From the NCBI RefSeq assembly GCF_009870755.1, contig NZ_WLZU01000013.1, positions 1 through 52,563 on the forward strand: DNA of 52,563 bases, in the 5' to 3' direction. The stretch is from Streptococcus halichoeri. GTDB lineage: Bacteria > Bacillota > Bacilli > Lactobacillales > Streptococcaceae. The number at the start of each line of letters is the position of its first letter. The first letter of the stretch is position 1. Positions 17,460 to 26,784 of the stretch are shown piece after piece. The position numbers were made by a program, and so were the translations under genes. Below the pieces are notes generated by a model. It did not search any database and was not told the DNA's origin. It saw nothing but the letters and a program-made list of their open reading frames with translations.

Positions 17460-19680
17460 GATTTTCTAGTTGTGTTTTATCTTTAGGAGTATGAGGCTCA
17501 GGTTTATGAGCATAACGGTCATGGCGATGACTCTTAGAGTGTTTCGTAGAGCCAGTCGCTGTTTCAGTGGCTTCAGGCTTTGGTGGACGTGGCAAGAGAG
17601 CTTTCATTGAAGCATCAATCCGGCCCTTATCATCCACTTTGATGACTTTAACATCCACAACTTCCCCAAGCTCTAAAACATCTGCAACATTGGCTGTTCT
17701 TGTCCAGGCAACTTCTGAAATGTGCACAAGTGCATCGGTCTTGTCAAAGAGATTGACAAAAGCACCAAATTTTTCAATGCGCACAACCTTGGCATGGTAA
17801 ACTTCACCAACCTTCGCTTCGCGCACCAAGCCTGCAATTAACTCTTTTGCTCGGTTAATGGCTGCTTGATCACTTGAGAAGATTTGGACATTGCCTTCTT
17901 CATCAATATCGATTTTCACGCCGGTTTCAGCAATAATCTTGTCAATGGTCTCACCGCCCTTGCCGATAACCACTTTAATCTTGTCCACGTCAATCTTAAT
18001 GGTATCAATCTTAGGAGCTGTAGGAGCCAATTCTGGCCGCGGAGCTGCGATGGTGGCTTCAATCACATCGAGGATTTCAAAACGGGCTTTCTTAGCCTGA
18101 GCCAGGGCTTCTTCCAGGATTTGTGGGGTAATGCCCGCAATCTTAATGTCCATCTGGAGAGCAGTGATACCTGTGCGGGTTCCTGCTACCTTAAAGTCCA
18201 TATCACCAAAGTGGTCTTCTAGCCCTTGAATATCAGTTAGGACAGTGTAATTGGTCCCATCAGAAATCAAGCCCATGGCAATCCCAGCAACGGGAGCTTT
18301 GATTGGGACACCACCGGCCATCAAGGCCAAGGTTCCGGCACAGATCGAAGCCTGTGATGATGAGCCGTTGGACTCGAGGACCTCAGCCACCAAACGGATG
18401 GCATACGGGAAATCTTCTAGGCTTGGTAGGACCTGGGCTAAAGCACGTTCACCAAGAGCACCATGGCCAATCTCACGGCGGCCAGCTGCACCATAACGTC
18501 CGGTCTCTCCGACAGAATATTGGGGGAAATTGTAGTGGTGCAAGAAGCGTTTCTTATATTCTGGTTCTAAACCATCAATAATCTGTGTTTCACCCATTGG
18601 AGCCAAGGTTAAGACTGATAAGGCTTGCGTCTGACCGCGGGTAAAGAGGCCTGAGCCGTGAACTTTTGGTAAAAAGTCAATTTGGGCGTCCAGAGGCCGA
18701 ATCTCATCGACCTTACGGCCATCAGGCCGAATCTTCTCCTCGGTGATTAAGCGCCGGACCTCAGCGTGTTCCATTTGCTCCAGGATCTCAGCCACATCCC
18801 GCATAATGGTAGGCAAGTCCTCGTCCTCGGCAAATCTGGCTTCATATTCGGCCTTAACCTCTTCTTTGACGGCTTCTGTTGCAGCTTCACGTGCTTTTTT
18901 CTCTTCGACTTGGACAGCCTTTTGGAGGTCAGCATTGTATGTAGCGATTATTTCTGCCTGTAAGTCCGCATCAACCTGCAGGAGTTCCACTTCAGCTTTA
19001 GCTTTACCGACAGCGGCAACGATCTCTTCTTGAAAGGCAATCAGGTCTTGGATGGCTTTGTGGCCACGAAGAAGGCCTTCTAACATAATCTCTTCTGATA
19101 GTTCTTGTGCACCTGACTCGACCATATTGATGGCCGCTTTGCTCCCAGCGACTGTTAATTCTAATAGCGAAGCTTCTTTTTGCGCCTTGTCTGGGTTGAT
19201 GATAAATGCCCCATCACTGTAGCCAACCTGTACACCAGCAATTGGGCCGTTAAAGGGAATATCCGAGATGGATAGGGCTAATGAAGAGCCAAACATCGCT
19301 GCCATTGGGGCGCTAGCATTTTCATCATAAGAAAGAACGGTATTGATCACTTGGACTTCGTTACGAAAACCCTCGGCAAACATGGGGCGGATGGGGCGGT
19401 CAATCAAGCGAGCGGTCAGCGTCGCATCAGTTGATGGCCGGCCTTCGCGCTTCATAAAGCCTCCTGGGAATTTACCGGCTGCGTACATTTTTTCTTCATA
19501 GTTGACTTGGAGGGGGAAGAAATCACCGCTGGCCATTTTCTTAGACATGACAGCAGCTGTAAGCACGGTAGAGTCACCATAGCGGACAATGACAGCGCCA
19601 TTGGCTTGCTTTGCGACTTGGCCGACCTCTACAACAAGAGGTTTCCCAGCAAAAGTGGTTGTAAACGTTTGTTTGGACAT
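17452..19680 (-). CDS. pnp: Polyribonucleotide nucleotidyltransferase (PNPase)
   Basis: A 742-residue 3'-to-5' phosphorolytic exoribonuclease. Two RNase PH domains (about 10-225 and 315-545) flank an all-helical linker. FTRGQTQAL and the Asp pair in [10 protein letters not shown] of the second PH domain form the active site. A KH domain (about 555-612, IGKGGETI) and an S1 domain (about 622-690) bind RNA. The tail from about 700 is a low-complexity His/Lys-rich extension ([11 protein letters not shown]). It heads the pnp-sseB-like-cysE-cysS-mrnC gene run and starts from an extended -10 promoter near 19829. Confidence 0.96.
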   Translation of the reverse strand: MSKQTFTTTFAGKPLVVEVGQVAKQANGAVIVRYGDSTVLTAAVMSKKMASGDFFPLQVNYEEKMYAAGKFPGGFMKREGRPSTDATLTARLIDRPIRPMFAEGFRNEVQVINTVLSYDENASAPMAAMFGSSLALSISDIPFNGPIAGVQVGYSDGAFIINPDKAQKEASLLELTVAGSKAAINMVESGAQELSEEIMLEGLLRGHKAIQDLIAFQEEIVAAVGKAKAEVELLQVDADLQAEIIATYNADLQKAVQVEEKKAREAATEAVKEEVKAEYEARFAEDEDLPTIMRDVAEILEQMEHAEVRRLITEEKIRPDGRKVDEIRPLDAQIDFLPKVHGSGLFTRGQTQALSVLTLAPMGETQIIDGLEPEYKKRFLHHYNFPQYSVGETGRYGAAGRREIGHGALGERALAQVLPSLEDFPYAIRLVAEVLESNGSSSQASICAGTLALMAGGVPIKAPVAGIAMGLISDGTNYTVLTDIQGLEDHFGDMDFKVAGTRTGITALQMDIKIAGITPQILEEALAQAKKARFEILDVIEATIAAPRPELAPTAPKIDTIKIDVDKIKVVIGKGGETIDKIIAETGVKIDIDEEGNVQIFSSDQAAINRAKELIAGLVREAKVGEVYHAKVVRIEKFGAFVNLFDKTDALVHISEVAWTRTANVADVLELGEVVDVKVIKVDDKGRIDASMKALLPRPPKPEATETATGSTKHSKSHRHDRYAHKPEPHTPKDKTQLENHD

Positions 19681-19828
19681 GTATGATTCCTTAAGTTTCT
19701 CGCCTTTTTTGAAAAAGGCAAACTCTTCCTTTCAGCATTTTTCGAGATTCTACGTTGTTTTGCTACAAAAAGCAATCGGTCACACTTACTGATCAACTCC
19801 TCTTTGTATCAAACGACGTATCTTCACA

Positions 19829-19838
19829 ATTTTACCAT
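19829..19838 (-). promoter_or_regulatory. Extended -10 promoter of pnp
   Basis: Minus strand TGG-TAAAAT about 150 nt before the ATG. The leader carries an imperfect GCCTTTTT/AAAAAGGC hairpin at about 19701-19720, which could matter for PNPase autoregulation; this is inference. Confidence 0.45.
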
Positions 19839-19891
19839 AAATTCCTAAAAAATTCATGGTTGTCTTTTATTCTCACTGACATTTCTGTACT

Positions 19892-19920
19892 AAAAAAGCT
19901 CCTTCAAAGAGGAGTTTTTT
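19892..19920 (-). terminator. Terminator after the transaldolase-like gene
   Basis: CTCCT (19899-19903) / AGGAG (19910-19914), flanked by A and T runs on both sides. It works as a bidirectional-type terminator between the PTS operon and pnp. Confidence 0.75.
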
Positions 19921-19928
19921 AATGAGGC

Positions 19929-20663
19929 TTACGACGGCAGATTCTCATCTTCTAAAATCTTAAAGCCCAGACTCTTGCTATCTGCTAAGAAGGCTTGAAC
20001 TGTTTCCAAGGAATAGTGCTCCAAGTCCTTGCCTCTTAATGATAATTTAGCTATTAAATCACTGGTACAGGTGATAACATCAACGCCGAGCTGATTGGCT
20101 TGGTAAATATTGAAAGTTTCACGCGGGCTAGCCCAAAGCAACGCGATCGCTGCTTTTTGATGACAGATCTGCACAGCTTCAGCCATTAGGGGCATTGGAT
20201 CAACACCCGTATCAGCAATGCGGCCAGCAAAAACCGAGACAAAAGCAGGCACACCAGCGGTTAAATGTTCAACTACTTCACGCACCTGATCCAAGGTAAA
20301 AATGGCTGTGACGTTTAACTTAATCCCCTGCTCAGAAAGTTCTTTAATCAGACTGGCCGTTGATTGGCCTTTAGAATTCACCACAGGGATTTTGACATAG
20401 ACATTGTCACCAAGTTCTGCAATCCGTTTGGCTTCTTGGCGCATGCCGATAATATCATCTGCAAAAACTTCAAAAGAAACTGGGTAGTCCTTAATATGGC
20501 TAAGCACCTCCTGGGCAAAACCAAGGTAGGAACTAATACCGGCCTTTTTCATCAAACTAGGATTGGTCGTAAAACCAGTTACCAAACCCGTGTCCAGGTC
20601 CTTTAACATGGTGTCTAGAACGGCACCATCTGAGAATACTTTTATTGTTAATGGATTATTCAT
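19929..20663 (-). CDS. Transaldolase-family aldolase (fructose-6-phosphate aldolase-like)
   Basis: A 244-residue class I aldolase of the TalC/FSA type. Active-site residues by alignment to transaldolase: Asp12 (FSDGA), Asn34 (FTTNPSLM), Glu65 (FEVFAD) and Schiff-base Lys91 (VYVKIPV). It is longer than E. coli FSA (220). It is the last gene of a PTS operon, 17 nt after the EIIC gene, so it probably acts on a sugar phosphate delivered by that PTS rather than in the pentose pathway proper. The substrate is unknown. Streptococcal annotations sometimes call this gene mipB. Confidence 0.85.
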   Translation of the reverse strand: MNNPLTIKVFSDGAVLDTMLKDLDTGLVTGFTTNPSLMKKAGISSYLGFAQEVLSHIKDYPVSFEVFADDIIGMRQEAKRIAELGDNVYVKIPVVNSKGQSTASLIKELSEQGIKLNVTAIFTLDQVREVVEHLTAGVPAFVSVFAGRIADTGVDPMPLMAEAVQICHQKAAIALLWASPRETFNIYQANQLGVDVITCTSDLIAKLSLRGKDLEHYSLETVQAFLADSKSLGFKILEDENLPS

Positions 20664-20680
20664 ACTTGCCTCCTATAGCT

Positions 20681-22060
20681 TTAGTTGTTATCACTGACAT
20701 TATTAATGGCTTCGCTTGAATGAGATAAAACGTTAGGCACCACTAAAACAAGGGCCACCAAACCAACCACGAGATAGATTCCCAATTGGCCTAGTGAAGC
20801 ACCTAATCGACCAAGTAAGATTCCTAAGACACCAAAATCAATGTCACCAAAAGTGGTATTTGTAAAACCTAATCGGCCAAGAACCGGTAAGAGAAGAGCA
20901 GGCAAGAAAGCCAAAAGCAAACCATTTGCAAAAGCTCCTAGCACGGCTCCGCGTCGGCCTCCCGTGGCATTGCCATAAATCCCTGCTGTCGCTCCACAAA
21001 AGAAATGAGGAACCATACCTGGGATAATCAACACGCCACCAGCAGCACCTAAGATTAACATACCCAGCAAACCACCGACAAAACTAGCAGCAAACCCTAA
21101 AATAACAGCTGTTGGTGCATAGGGGAAAAAGACTGCACAATCAACTGCCGCAATAGCATTAGGGATTAACTTGCTGGCAATACCCTGAAAGGCAGGAATC
21201 AAGTCGGCTAAAATCATCCGAACTCCCGCATAGACAATGGCGACACCCACAGCAAAGGTTAAACCACTCTTAATAGCAAAAATAAATGGATTTTGACCTG
21301 CTGATAGACCAGTGGCTACCGATGCATCGCGTAGCACTGAGACTAAGGTTGCGACTAGGTAGAAAATAACCATAATCAAGCCAGTGGAGATTGTTGTGTT
21401 GCGGAGGAAACTCCATTTTTCAGAAATCTGCAAATCCTCAGTGTCCTTACTGCCTTTGCCGACCTTGCTTCCTACCCAAGCAGCAAGATAGTAGCCCAAG
21501 CTGCCAAAGTGACCAAGTGCAATCGCATCGCCATCCGTAACTTTGAGGGTGTATTTTTGTCCGATGGCTGGGGAAATGGCCGACCAGGCACCCAAAATGA
21601 AGCCACCCACCAAAATCAGCTGACTTCCCTTAAAACCAACAGCACCAAGGACAGCTGACAAGAGGCAGGCCATGAAAAAACTATGGTGCCCTGTTAAGAA
21701 GATATATTTAAAGCGCGTGAAGCGGGCAAAGGCTAGGTTAAGGAGCAGGCCAACAATTAAGATTGACATAGTTTCCACTCCGAGGACTTTTTGGGCAACG
21801 GAAGTGACGGCTTCATTGTTTGGCACCACTCCTGTAATGCCAAAACCATGCTCAATCAATTTGGCCAGAGGATCGAGATTAGCTACAATGACACCCGCCC
21901 CTGCTGATAACATAAGATAGCCAAGAATAGGGCCCAACGTGCCAGTCAAGACTTTGTGCCAAGGTGTTTTCAAAGCAATCAGGCCAGCAAAAGCAATCAA
22001 GCCCATTAAAAAGGCCGGTTCCTTTAAAATATCTCTAAAAAATGCTAATAATGCTTCCAT
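20681..22060 (-). CDS. PTS EIIC component, UlaA (ascorbate/SgaT) family
   Basis: A 459-residue polytopic transporter of the AG superfamily PTS (EIIC-UlaA), with about 11 hydrophobic segments. Family features seen: GHHSFFMACLL near 125, GDAIALGHFGSLGYY near 180 and FFCGATAGIYGNATGGRRGA near 360. It moves a sugar acid or polyol across the membrane while EIIB phosphorylates it. Start at 22060 (MEALLAFF), with AAAGGA about 8 nt upstream; a 19-codon upstream extension overlaps the EIIB gene and lacks a ribosome site. Specificity for ascorbate itself is not assured: no ulaD/E/F-type genes are beside it. Confidence 0.85.
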   Translation of the reverse strand: MEALLAFFRDILKEPAFLMGLIAFAGLIALKTPWHKVLTGTLGPILGYLMLSAGAGVIVANLDPLAKLIEHGFGITGVVPNNEAVTSVAQKVLGVETMSILIVGLLLNLAFARFTRFKYIFLTGHHSFFMACLLSAVLGAVGFKGSQLILVGGFILGAWSAISPAIGQKYTLKVTDGDAIALGHFGSLGYYLAAWVGSKVGKGSKDTEDLQISEKWSFLRNTTISTGLIMVIFYLVATLVSVLRDASVATGLSAGQNPFIFAIKSGLTFAVGVAIVYAGVRMILADLIPAFQGIASKLIPNAIAAVDCAVFFPYAPTAVILGFAASFVGGLLGMLILGAAGGVLIIPGMVPHFFCGATAGIYGNATGGRRGAVLGAFANGLLLAFLPALLLPVLGRLGFTNTTFGDIDFGVLGILLGRLGASLGQLGIYLVVGLVALVLVVPNVLSHSSEAINNVSDNN

Positions 22061-22103
22061 ACGAAAGTCCTTTCTATCCAGTGATCGAGGATACTTGCAG
22101 TCA

Positions 22104-22385
22104 TTAAGCCATACCACTCATTTCTTTTAAGACAGGAACGAGGTCTTCTTCGATTTTTTTGCGATTGGTATAACTTTTAACGATACACACCTTGGTGCCT
22201 TGCGGGAAAATATCTTCAAATTCCTTAACAGTCACATAGAGGTCTGCTCCTTTCCCAACAGCAGCATTTGAATCACACGATTCCGCATCTACTGCTATCC
22301 CTAAAGAAGCAGCAATAGCTTCAACTTTCATACGTAGCAAGAGGCTGCTACCGATACCATTACCACAAACAGTTACAATTTTCAT
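22104..22385 (-). CDS. PTS EIIB component (lactose/ascorbate-type)
   Basis: A 93-residue cytosolic EIIB. The phospho-cysteine is Cys7 in TVCGNGIGSS, forming the P-loop that accepts phosphate from EIIA, and the remainder has the Rossmann-like fold with GADLYVT near residue 50. It starts 1 nt after the stop of the PRD-regulator/EIIA gene (TAA-A-ATG), so the two are tightly coupled. Together they supply EIIA and EIIB for the EIIC downstream. Confidence 0.9.
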   Translation of the reverse strand: MKIVTVCGNGIGSSLLLRMKVEAIAASLGIAVDAESCDSNAAVGKGADLYVTVKEFEDIFPQGTKVCIVKSYTNRKKIEEDLVPVLKEMSGMA

Positions 22386-22386
22386 T

Positions 22387-24438
22387 TTATGCATCTCCTT
22401 CTTCAATAATCTGGCGAATGATGGCAAGGATTTCTGGCTTTGTTGGTGCGGCAATCAAAGCAGCAATCTGCTCATCATCTTCTAAAATCATTGCTAATTC
22501 TTGTAAAGCTTTTAAATGTGCGGTCGAATCAACCGCAGCTAAGACAAAGATGAGCTGGACGTCTTTGTCATTATCACCCTCATGGGCAAGATCAAAGCTT
22601 ACAGGATGTTTGAGTTGTAATAAGGACATCCCCAAGTGGTGCACCCCCTGTTCAGGGGCAGCATGCGGCACTGCCACCTTAGGTGCAAGGACAATATAGG
22701 CACCCAGTTCATTTACAGAGGCAATCATGCCCTCAATATAGCGCTTTTCAATAAATCCATGCTCAAGTAAGGGACGAGCCGCTAGACTAATCGCCTCTTG
22801 CCAATTGGAAACGGCTGTTTCTTGTTGAATAAAATCTTCTGTCAATAGTTCCAATAGACCAAGTCCTCCAATTTCTTTTTCAAAATGATTGCCAATCAAA
22901 TAGTCTGACAGATCATAAGCAAGCTCTTCTTGATTATTAATCGTTGCGTGTTTATCAATAATAGCCAACAACTCATCCAGTGCCAGCTGATTGGCCAAGG
23001 GAATGTTAAAGTCCCGGCAAACCATTTTCTTTAACATCAATCGCTCAACAGCTCCCATAATCGGCTGCGTCACATAGACTGGCTTTTGACAGGGAAAATG
23101 AACCGTGGAAAAGACCAAGTCATAAGTGCTGGCATCCAGCAAAGCAATCTTATCTAACTGATGGATCTCAATAAACTGCAATTGGGGAAACAACTGCTTT
23201 AACTCCGCATGCAACATCAAAGACGAACTAATCCCATTAGGACAGACACAAAGAGCCACCAAATGTGTCTTTTCACTGGCCTTTGGCTTTTCCAACCGCC
23301 CACCAAAATGAATGGTAAAATAAGCCACCTCATCTTCACTAATAGCTTTGCCTAGTTGCTTTTCTAGGGGTGATAAGCTGCGCTTAACCAGATAAAAAAG
23401 AGAGGCATACTGACTTTTGATCTGGTCCTTGAGCGGATTGTGGAGTTCCACATCATAATAGATACGATAATAGGCTGGCAGTAAATGGCTGTATAAATTC
23501 TTGCGCAGTGATGGCGTATCATTTAAGACAAGACCTGTATTAACAGAGACGGATTGGATGATCTCCTCCATAATCTGATAGATAGCGGCATGATAACCCC
23601 ACTCTAAATCTCCTTGGATACAGCCAATGAGACGCGTCAGGATAAATTCAGCTTCCTGCTCAAGGCTGGGGTAGCCTTTTAGTAAGTCAGCTAATAGCAG
23701 CGCGATTTGACTAAAGGCAGCTTCTTTTTGCATCACACCTTGACGAGGAAGGGGTTGCCAAAAGGGGTTGAGGCTTAACAAGGCTAAAACATAGGCCAAG
23801 CCTCTCATCTTTTCAGCGATATAGACAAGGCCATAGCGGTTACCCAGTCGAAGCAAGCTAGCATGCAGCTCCTCAACTGGGCAGGGGAGGTCTAAGGTTA
23901 TCAGCACATAGGTGATTAACCACTTCCCTGTGGAATAGGTCAGCAAGTGTGCAATCGTGGCTTCCAAGAGTCGCCGCAAAGCAAGCCCATCTCCGACAAA
24001 GTAATAACCTTCTTGTCTGGTATAGACTAGCTGGACACCATAGTCTTGCGTCCACTTGCGCACAAGCTTAAGATCCGTCAGGATGGAATTGCGACTAACC
24101 TGCACAAAGCTCTCCAGATGCGTGATAGCCACAAAGTCTTTAGCCAGCAGCAAGTACAAAGTAAGCATTGCTGGTCTTTCGGCTTGAAAGAGATAGTCGG
24201 TCATCTCAGGCATCAGACGCTCAAACAAGCTTGTTTCTGTGATGTGGGGAACACCAACCTTTGACTGATTACAGGTTATTTGAGGAAAGCCGTAGCGGGC
24301 TAAACTCTCATTGATACGAGCAATATCCGTCAGTAGCTGGCGACGGCTCACTTGTAAGATGGATCCAAATTCTTCCAAGGTATGCTCAGGGTACTGGGAA
24401 AAGATCTGAAATTTTTTGATGAGCTCATGGGATAACAT
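22387..24438 (-). CDS. BglG/LicR-type PRD transcriptional regulator fused to EIIA
   Basis: A 683-residue multidomain regulator. Two helix-turn-helix segments (about 16-45 and 100-130) are followed by PRD1 (about 170-280), PRD2 (about 290-385; His318 in YSHLLPAYYRI and His377 in IHFGGRL are phosphorylation candidates), a GatB-like EIIB domain (about 392-480; Cys399 in CPNGISSS) and a C-terminal EIIA type 2 domain (about 535-680; phospho-His592 in VAVPHAAPEQG). It is probably a transcription activator whose activity depends on PTS phosphorylation, and its EIIA domain is the only EIIA in the operon, so it may also donate phosphate to EIIB. It is the first gene, under a cre-overlapped promoter. 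Confidence 0.88.
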   Translation of the reverse strand: MLSHELIKKFQIFSQYPEHTLEEFGSILQVSRRQLLTDIARINESLARYGFPQITCNQSKVGVPHITETSLFERLMPEMTDYLFQAERPAMLTLYLLLAKDFVAITHLESFVQVSRNSILTDLKLVRKWTQDYGVQLVYTRQEGYYFVGDGLALRRLLEATIAHLLTYSTGKWLITYVLITLDLPCPVEELHASLLRLGNRYGLVYIAEKMRGLAYVLALLSLNPFWQPLPRQGVMQKEAAFSQIALLLADLLKGYPSLEQEAEFILTRLIGCIQGDLEWGYHAAIYQIMEEIIQSVSVNTGLVLNDTPSLRKNLYSHLLPAYYRIYYDVELHNPLKDQIKSQYASLFYLVKRSLSPLEKQLGKAISEDEVAYFTIHFGGRLEKPKASEKTHLVALCVCPNGISSSLMLHAELKQLFPQLQFIEIHQLDKIALLDASTYDLVFSTVHFPCQKPVYVTQPIMGAVERLMLKKMVCRDFNIPLANQLALDELLAIIDKHATINNQEELAYDLSDYLIGNHFEKEIGGLGLLELLTEDFIQQETAVSNWQEAISLAARPLLEHGFIEKRYIEGMIASVNELGAYIVLAPKVAVPHAAPEQGVHHLGMSLLQLKHPVSFDLAHEGDNDKDVQLIFVLAAVDSTAHLKALQELAMILEDDEQIAALIAAPTKPEILAIIRQIIEEGDA

Positions 24439-24458
24439 GGTATCTCCTCCTATCTATT

Positions 24459-24487
24459 AGTATAAAGTGAAGCGTTTTCATTTTCAA
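24459..24487 (-). promoter_or_regulatory. Promoter of the PTS/aldolase operon with cre-like element
   Basis: Minus strand TTGAAA (24487-24482), 17-nt spacer, TATACT (24464-24459). TGAAAACGCTTCA (24480-24468) fills most of the spacer. It is a cre-like inverted repeat, one base shorter in the middle than consensus, so CcpA repression is likely. Confidence 0.72.
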
Positions 24488-24847
24488 TCCTAATTGGGTC
24501 CAAACTCGCGGAGCTAGCTCAGACAGACAATTGGACTCTTGCTGGTCTCAGCAGCTTCACGCCTTATTTTAAAGCAGCTAGCAAGATAATCGAGAAGACT
24601 CCCAAAAATCACTTAACAGCAAGAAAGACCAGGAAAGGCTGACAACTAAAAAATAGCTGATAGCACCCGCTCAGGGAAGCTACGCTAAACTTTTTGCTAA
24701 AGAAATCCCTTATGGCGCTTGCCAAATGATAGAAAAAACACCTCATTGCTGAGGCGTTTTTGACATTGCTATTTGAAAAGCGAGGAGCCCACCCTCAAAA
24801 ACCAATGCGCTTGGGGTCGCTGTTATTAGCCCAAGCTTGCTTAGACA
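24488..24847. other. Gene-free stretch between the collagen-like gene and the PTS operon
   Basis: No plausible gene on either strand. It holds one copy of a 23-bp direct repeat (24733-24755) that forms a terminator-like hairpin. The rest shows nothing I can name. Confidence 0.5.
24729..24760 (-). terminator. Terminator-like hairpin, left copy of a direct repeat
   Basis: Minus strand: AAAACGCCTCA / TGAGGTGTTTT with a GCAA loop and one G-U pair, then T. Its 23-bp core (24733-24755) is identical to 26643-26665 beyond the other end of the collagen-like gene. Confidence 0.7.
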
Positions 24848-24886
24848 ACAAAAAACAAGGGGAGAGTGAGTCGGCTCTTCCCTTGT
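24848..24886 (-). terminator. Terminator of the first collagen-like gene
   Basis: ACAAGGGGAGAG / CTCTTCCCTTGT arms (24855-24886), 8-nt loop, one mismatch. On the minus strand it is followed by TTTTTTGTTGT. It lies about 144 nt past the stop codon. Confidence 0.85.
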
Positions 24887-25029
24887 CCTTGGCAGTTGGT
24901 CCTCTCCTCTTGCTCAAAGGCTAGATGAAAGGACTCTAATCACTCAGTAAGAGTGGGTGGCACCTGTGCTTGACTCTGGCAGAACGGGCACAGACACCTT
25001 TTTTAGTAGTGGTTTGTAAAATAGGATTG

Positions 25030-26321
25030 TTAGTTATTTTCCTTACGTTTGTGTGTGAGAACACCCGCCATAGCCATGACACTTAGGGCCGCCGCTGTGA
25101 AGAATGGCTGGCGCTGCTCACCAGTCGCTGGTAAGTGCTGGTGTCTAGCTGGCGCTGGGGCTAGCTGAGGCTGAACTGGCACTGACTGAGGCTGACGACT
25201 AGGAGCAGTTGGCGCTGCTGACTGACCTTGTGGAGCTGGTCGGTCTTGAGGCGTTTGCTCAGGTGTTTGAGGTTGTTTAGGCTGACTAGGAACCTGTGGC
25301 CGGTGCTGCTCTGGGGCATGGGGTGGTTCCACCTCTGGCTTATGCGGCTCTTGAGGCTGCTCAGGTGTATGGGGTGATGGTTCTTCTGGCTTGTCTGGGC
25401 TTTGTGGTGTGCCTTGCGGACCTTGGGGCCCTTGCTCACCACGCGGACCTTGGTCACCCTTAGGACCAGCTTCGCCGCGTTCACCTTGGAGGCCTTGGTC
25501 ACCTTTTTCACCGCGTTCGCCTTGGATTCCTTGTAAACCTTGTTCACCGCGCTCGCCTTGGATTCCTTGATCGCCTTTTTCACCGCGCTCACCTTGGAGG
25601 CCTTGTAAGCCTTGCTCACCCTTGTCACCTTTAGGGCCGACCTCGCCGCGTTCACCTTTAGCGCCATCTTGACCAGCAGGACCCTGCGGACCAGGAACAC
25701 CTTGAAGACCACGTTCTCCAGTTTGTCCCTTCTCACCAGTTTCGCCTTTATCGCCACGCGGACCTTGGGGACCAGCAGGGCCTCGTGCACCTACGGGACC
25801 AATTGGACCAGCGGGGCCGGCAGGGCCAGTTTCACCACGGTCTCCATTCTTACCGGCTGGACCTTGAGGGCCGACTTGTCCCTGCTCACCGGTTTCGCCT
25901 TTATCACCACGCGGACCTTGCGGGCCAGCAGGACCAGTTTCACCACGATCTCCTTTAGGGCCTCGAAGAGCTTCCCCGTTAATGCCATCAAACAGTAATT
26001 CTCTCCATTTATTTTCACGTTTTTGTACCTCTGTCAGATATGTGTATAATTGGAGTAAGTACGCACGAATTGATGGAGTTGTGTAGTCATTACCTCCTAA
26101 AAATCTGGTATTTGGCTTAACATATTGATCTACTTGGGGAATTGGATGTTTTTCTAAATTTGCAGTTGCATTTCTAAGTCCTGCTATTACCGTGTCTCTT
26201 GATTTGACTCCTTCTTCAGCCTTTACGCTTACCCCCCCCCGAGGGTTAGTAATAGGGCCGCCGAAGTCAAGCCATAGCGGCAAACTAGCCGATTAAGGCG
26301 CTTGGGTGTGGTCGTTTTCAA
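25030..26321 (-). CDS. Collagen-like LPxTG surface protein, out of frame at a poly-G tract (phase-OFF form)
   Basis: The downstream frame (25030-26283) encodes an N-terminal non-collagen domain of about 80 residues. About 62 uninterrupted Gly-X-Y triplets follow, then a Pro/Gln-rich wall-spanning region, LPATG, a hydrophobic segment and a KRKENN tail, all typical of sortase-anchored streptococcal collagen-like (Scl) proteins. That frame has no signal peptide. A TTG at 26321, 10 nt after GGAG, opens a frame encoding a signal peptide (basic start, then [14 protein letters not shown]). It hits TAA right after a run of nine G (26240-26232). One more G would join both frames into a 430-residue protein with a VSVKA cleavage site. 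So the gene is intact except for tract length, a slipped-strand switch or a sequencing error. Confidence 0.85.
26232..26240 (-). repeat. Nine-G homopolymer in the signal-peptide region of the collagen-like gene
   Basis: Nine C on the plus strand (G on the coding strand). Nine G separate the signal peptide frame from the mature protein frame; ten (or seven) would join them. It is the longest G/C homopolymer I noticed in the window. Confidence 0.85.
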
Positions 26322-26389
26322 TTGTCTTTCTCTCCTTTTTCCTTGTGATTAAAAATATCGTAAGGTAACTAATATTTTCTACTCAGAGT

Positions 26390-26418
26390 ATTATAGGAGA
26401 ATGGGAAAGGCTTTTAAA
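26390..26418 (-). promoter_or_regulatory. Promoter of the first collagen-like gene
   Basis: Minus strand TTTAAA (26418-26413), 17-nt spacer, TATAAT (26395-26390), about 70 nt before the TTG start at 26321. Confidence 0.65.
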
Positions 26419-26636
26419 GCTCAAATCCTGTCTTTTTTAAAGATATATGAGCTTATTACAAAAATCAATAGATAATGTGCTTTTTCAAGTTCCGGTTGTT
26501 GTCAATTGCCTATTTTCACTTCTCGTTTTTCTTCTTTCGCGTCATTTATTTTTATAAACTTTATTTTTTGAATCTGCCATTTTTAGGCCTCTACCCTTCT
26601 TTTACTTTTTGGTACTCCTAGTAGCCAAAGGGTCTG
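26419..26636. other. AT-rich gene-free stretch upstream of the collagen-like gene
   Basis: Low-complexity TTTT-rich sequence with no gene seen. It separates the collagen-like promoter from the rpsO terminator. Confidence 0.5.
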
Positions 26637-26668
26637 GCCAGCAAAAAACACCTCATTGCTGAGGCATT
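26637..26668 (-). terminator. Terminator of rpsO, right copy of a direct repeat
   Basis: Minus strand: AATGCCTCA / TGAGGTGTT with GCAA loop and G-U pairs, followed by TTTTTTG. It lies about 120 nt past the rpsO stop, and the core at 26643-26665 matches 24733-24755. Confidence 0.75.
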
Positions 26669-26784
26669 TTCTCGTTTTCAACTATAACCGATAGACAGCT
26701 AGCAAGTCAGGCATTAAGCAAGGGTCTGCTCGGTCTAAAGACTGGTAAGACTAGGCTAAGCTATTGGTTTTCTTTCTGAAACTA

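Noticed and set aside
25161..25790. 209-codon frame inside the first collagen-like gene
   Set aside because: It is the shifted reading of Gly-X-Y DNA (Lys/Val/Ala-rich), a by-product of the repeat composition.
25030..26283. Translation of the first collagen-like protein from the in-frame TTG at 26283
   Set aside because: It would give a protein with a sortase signal but no signal peptide and has no ribosome site; the signal-peptide frame starting at 26321 explains the gene better.
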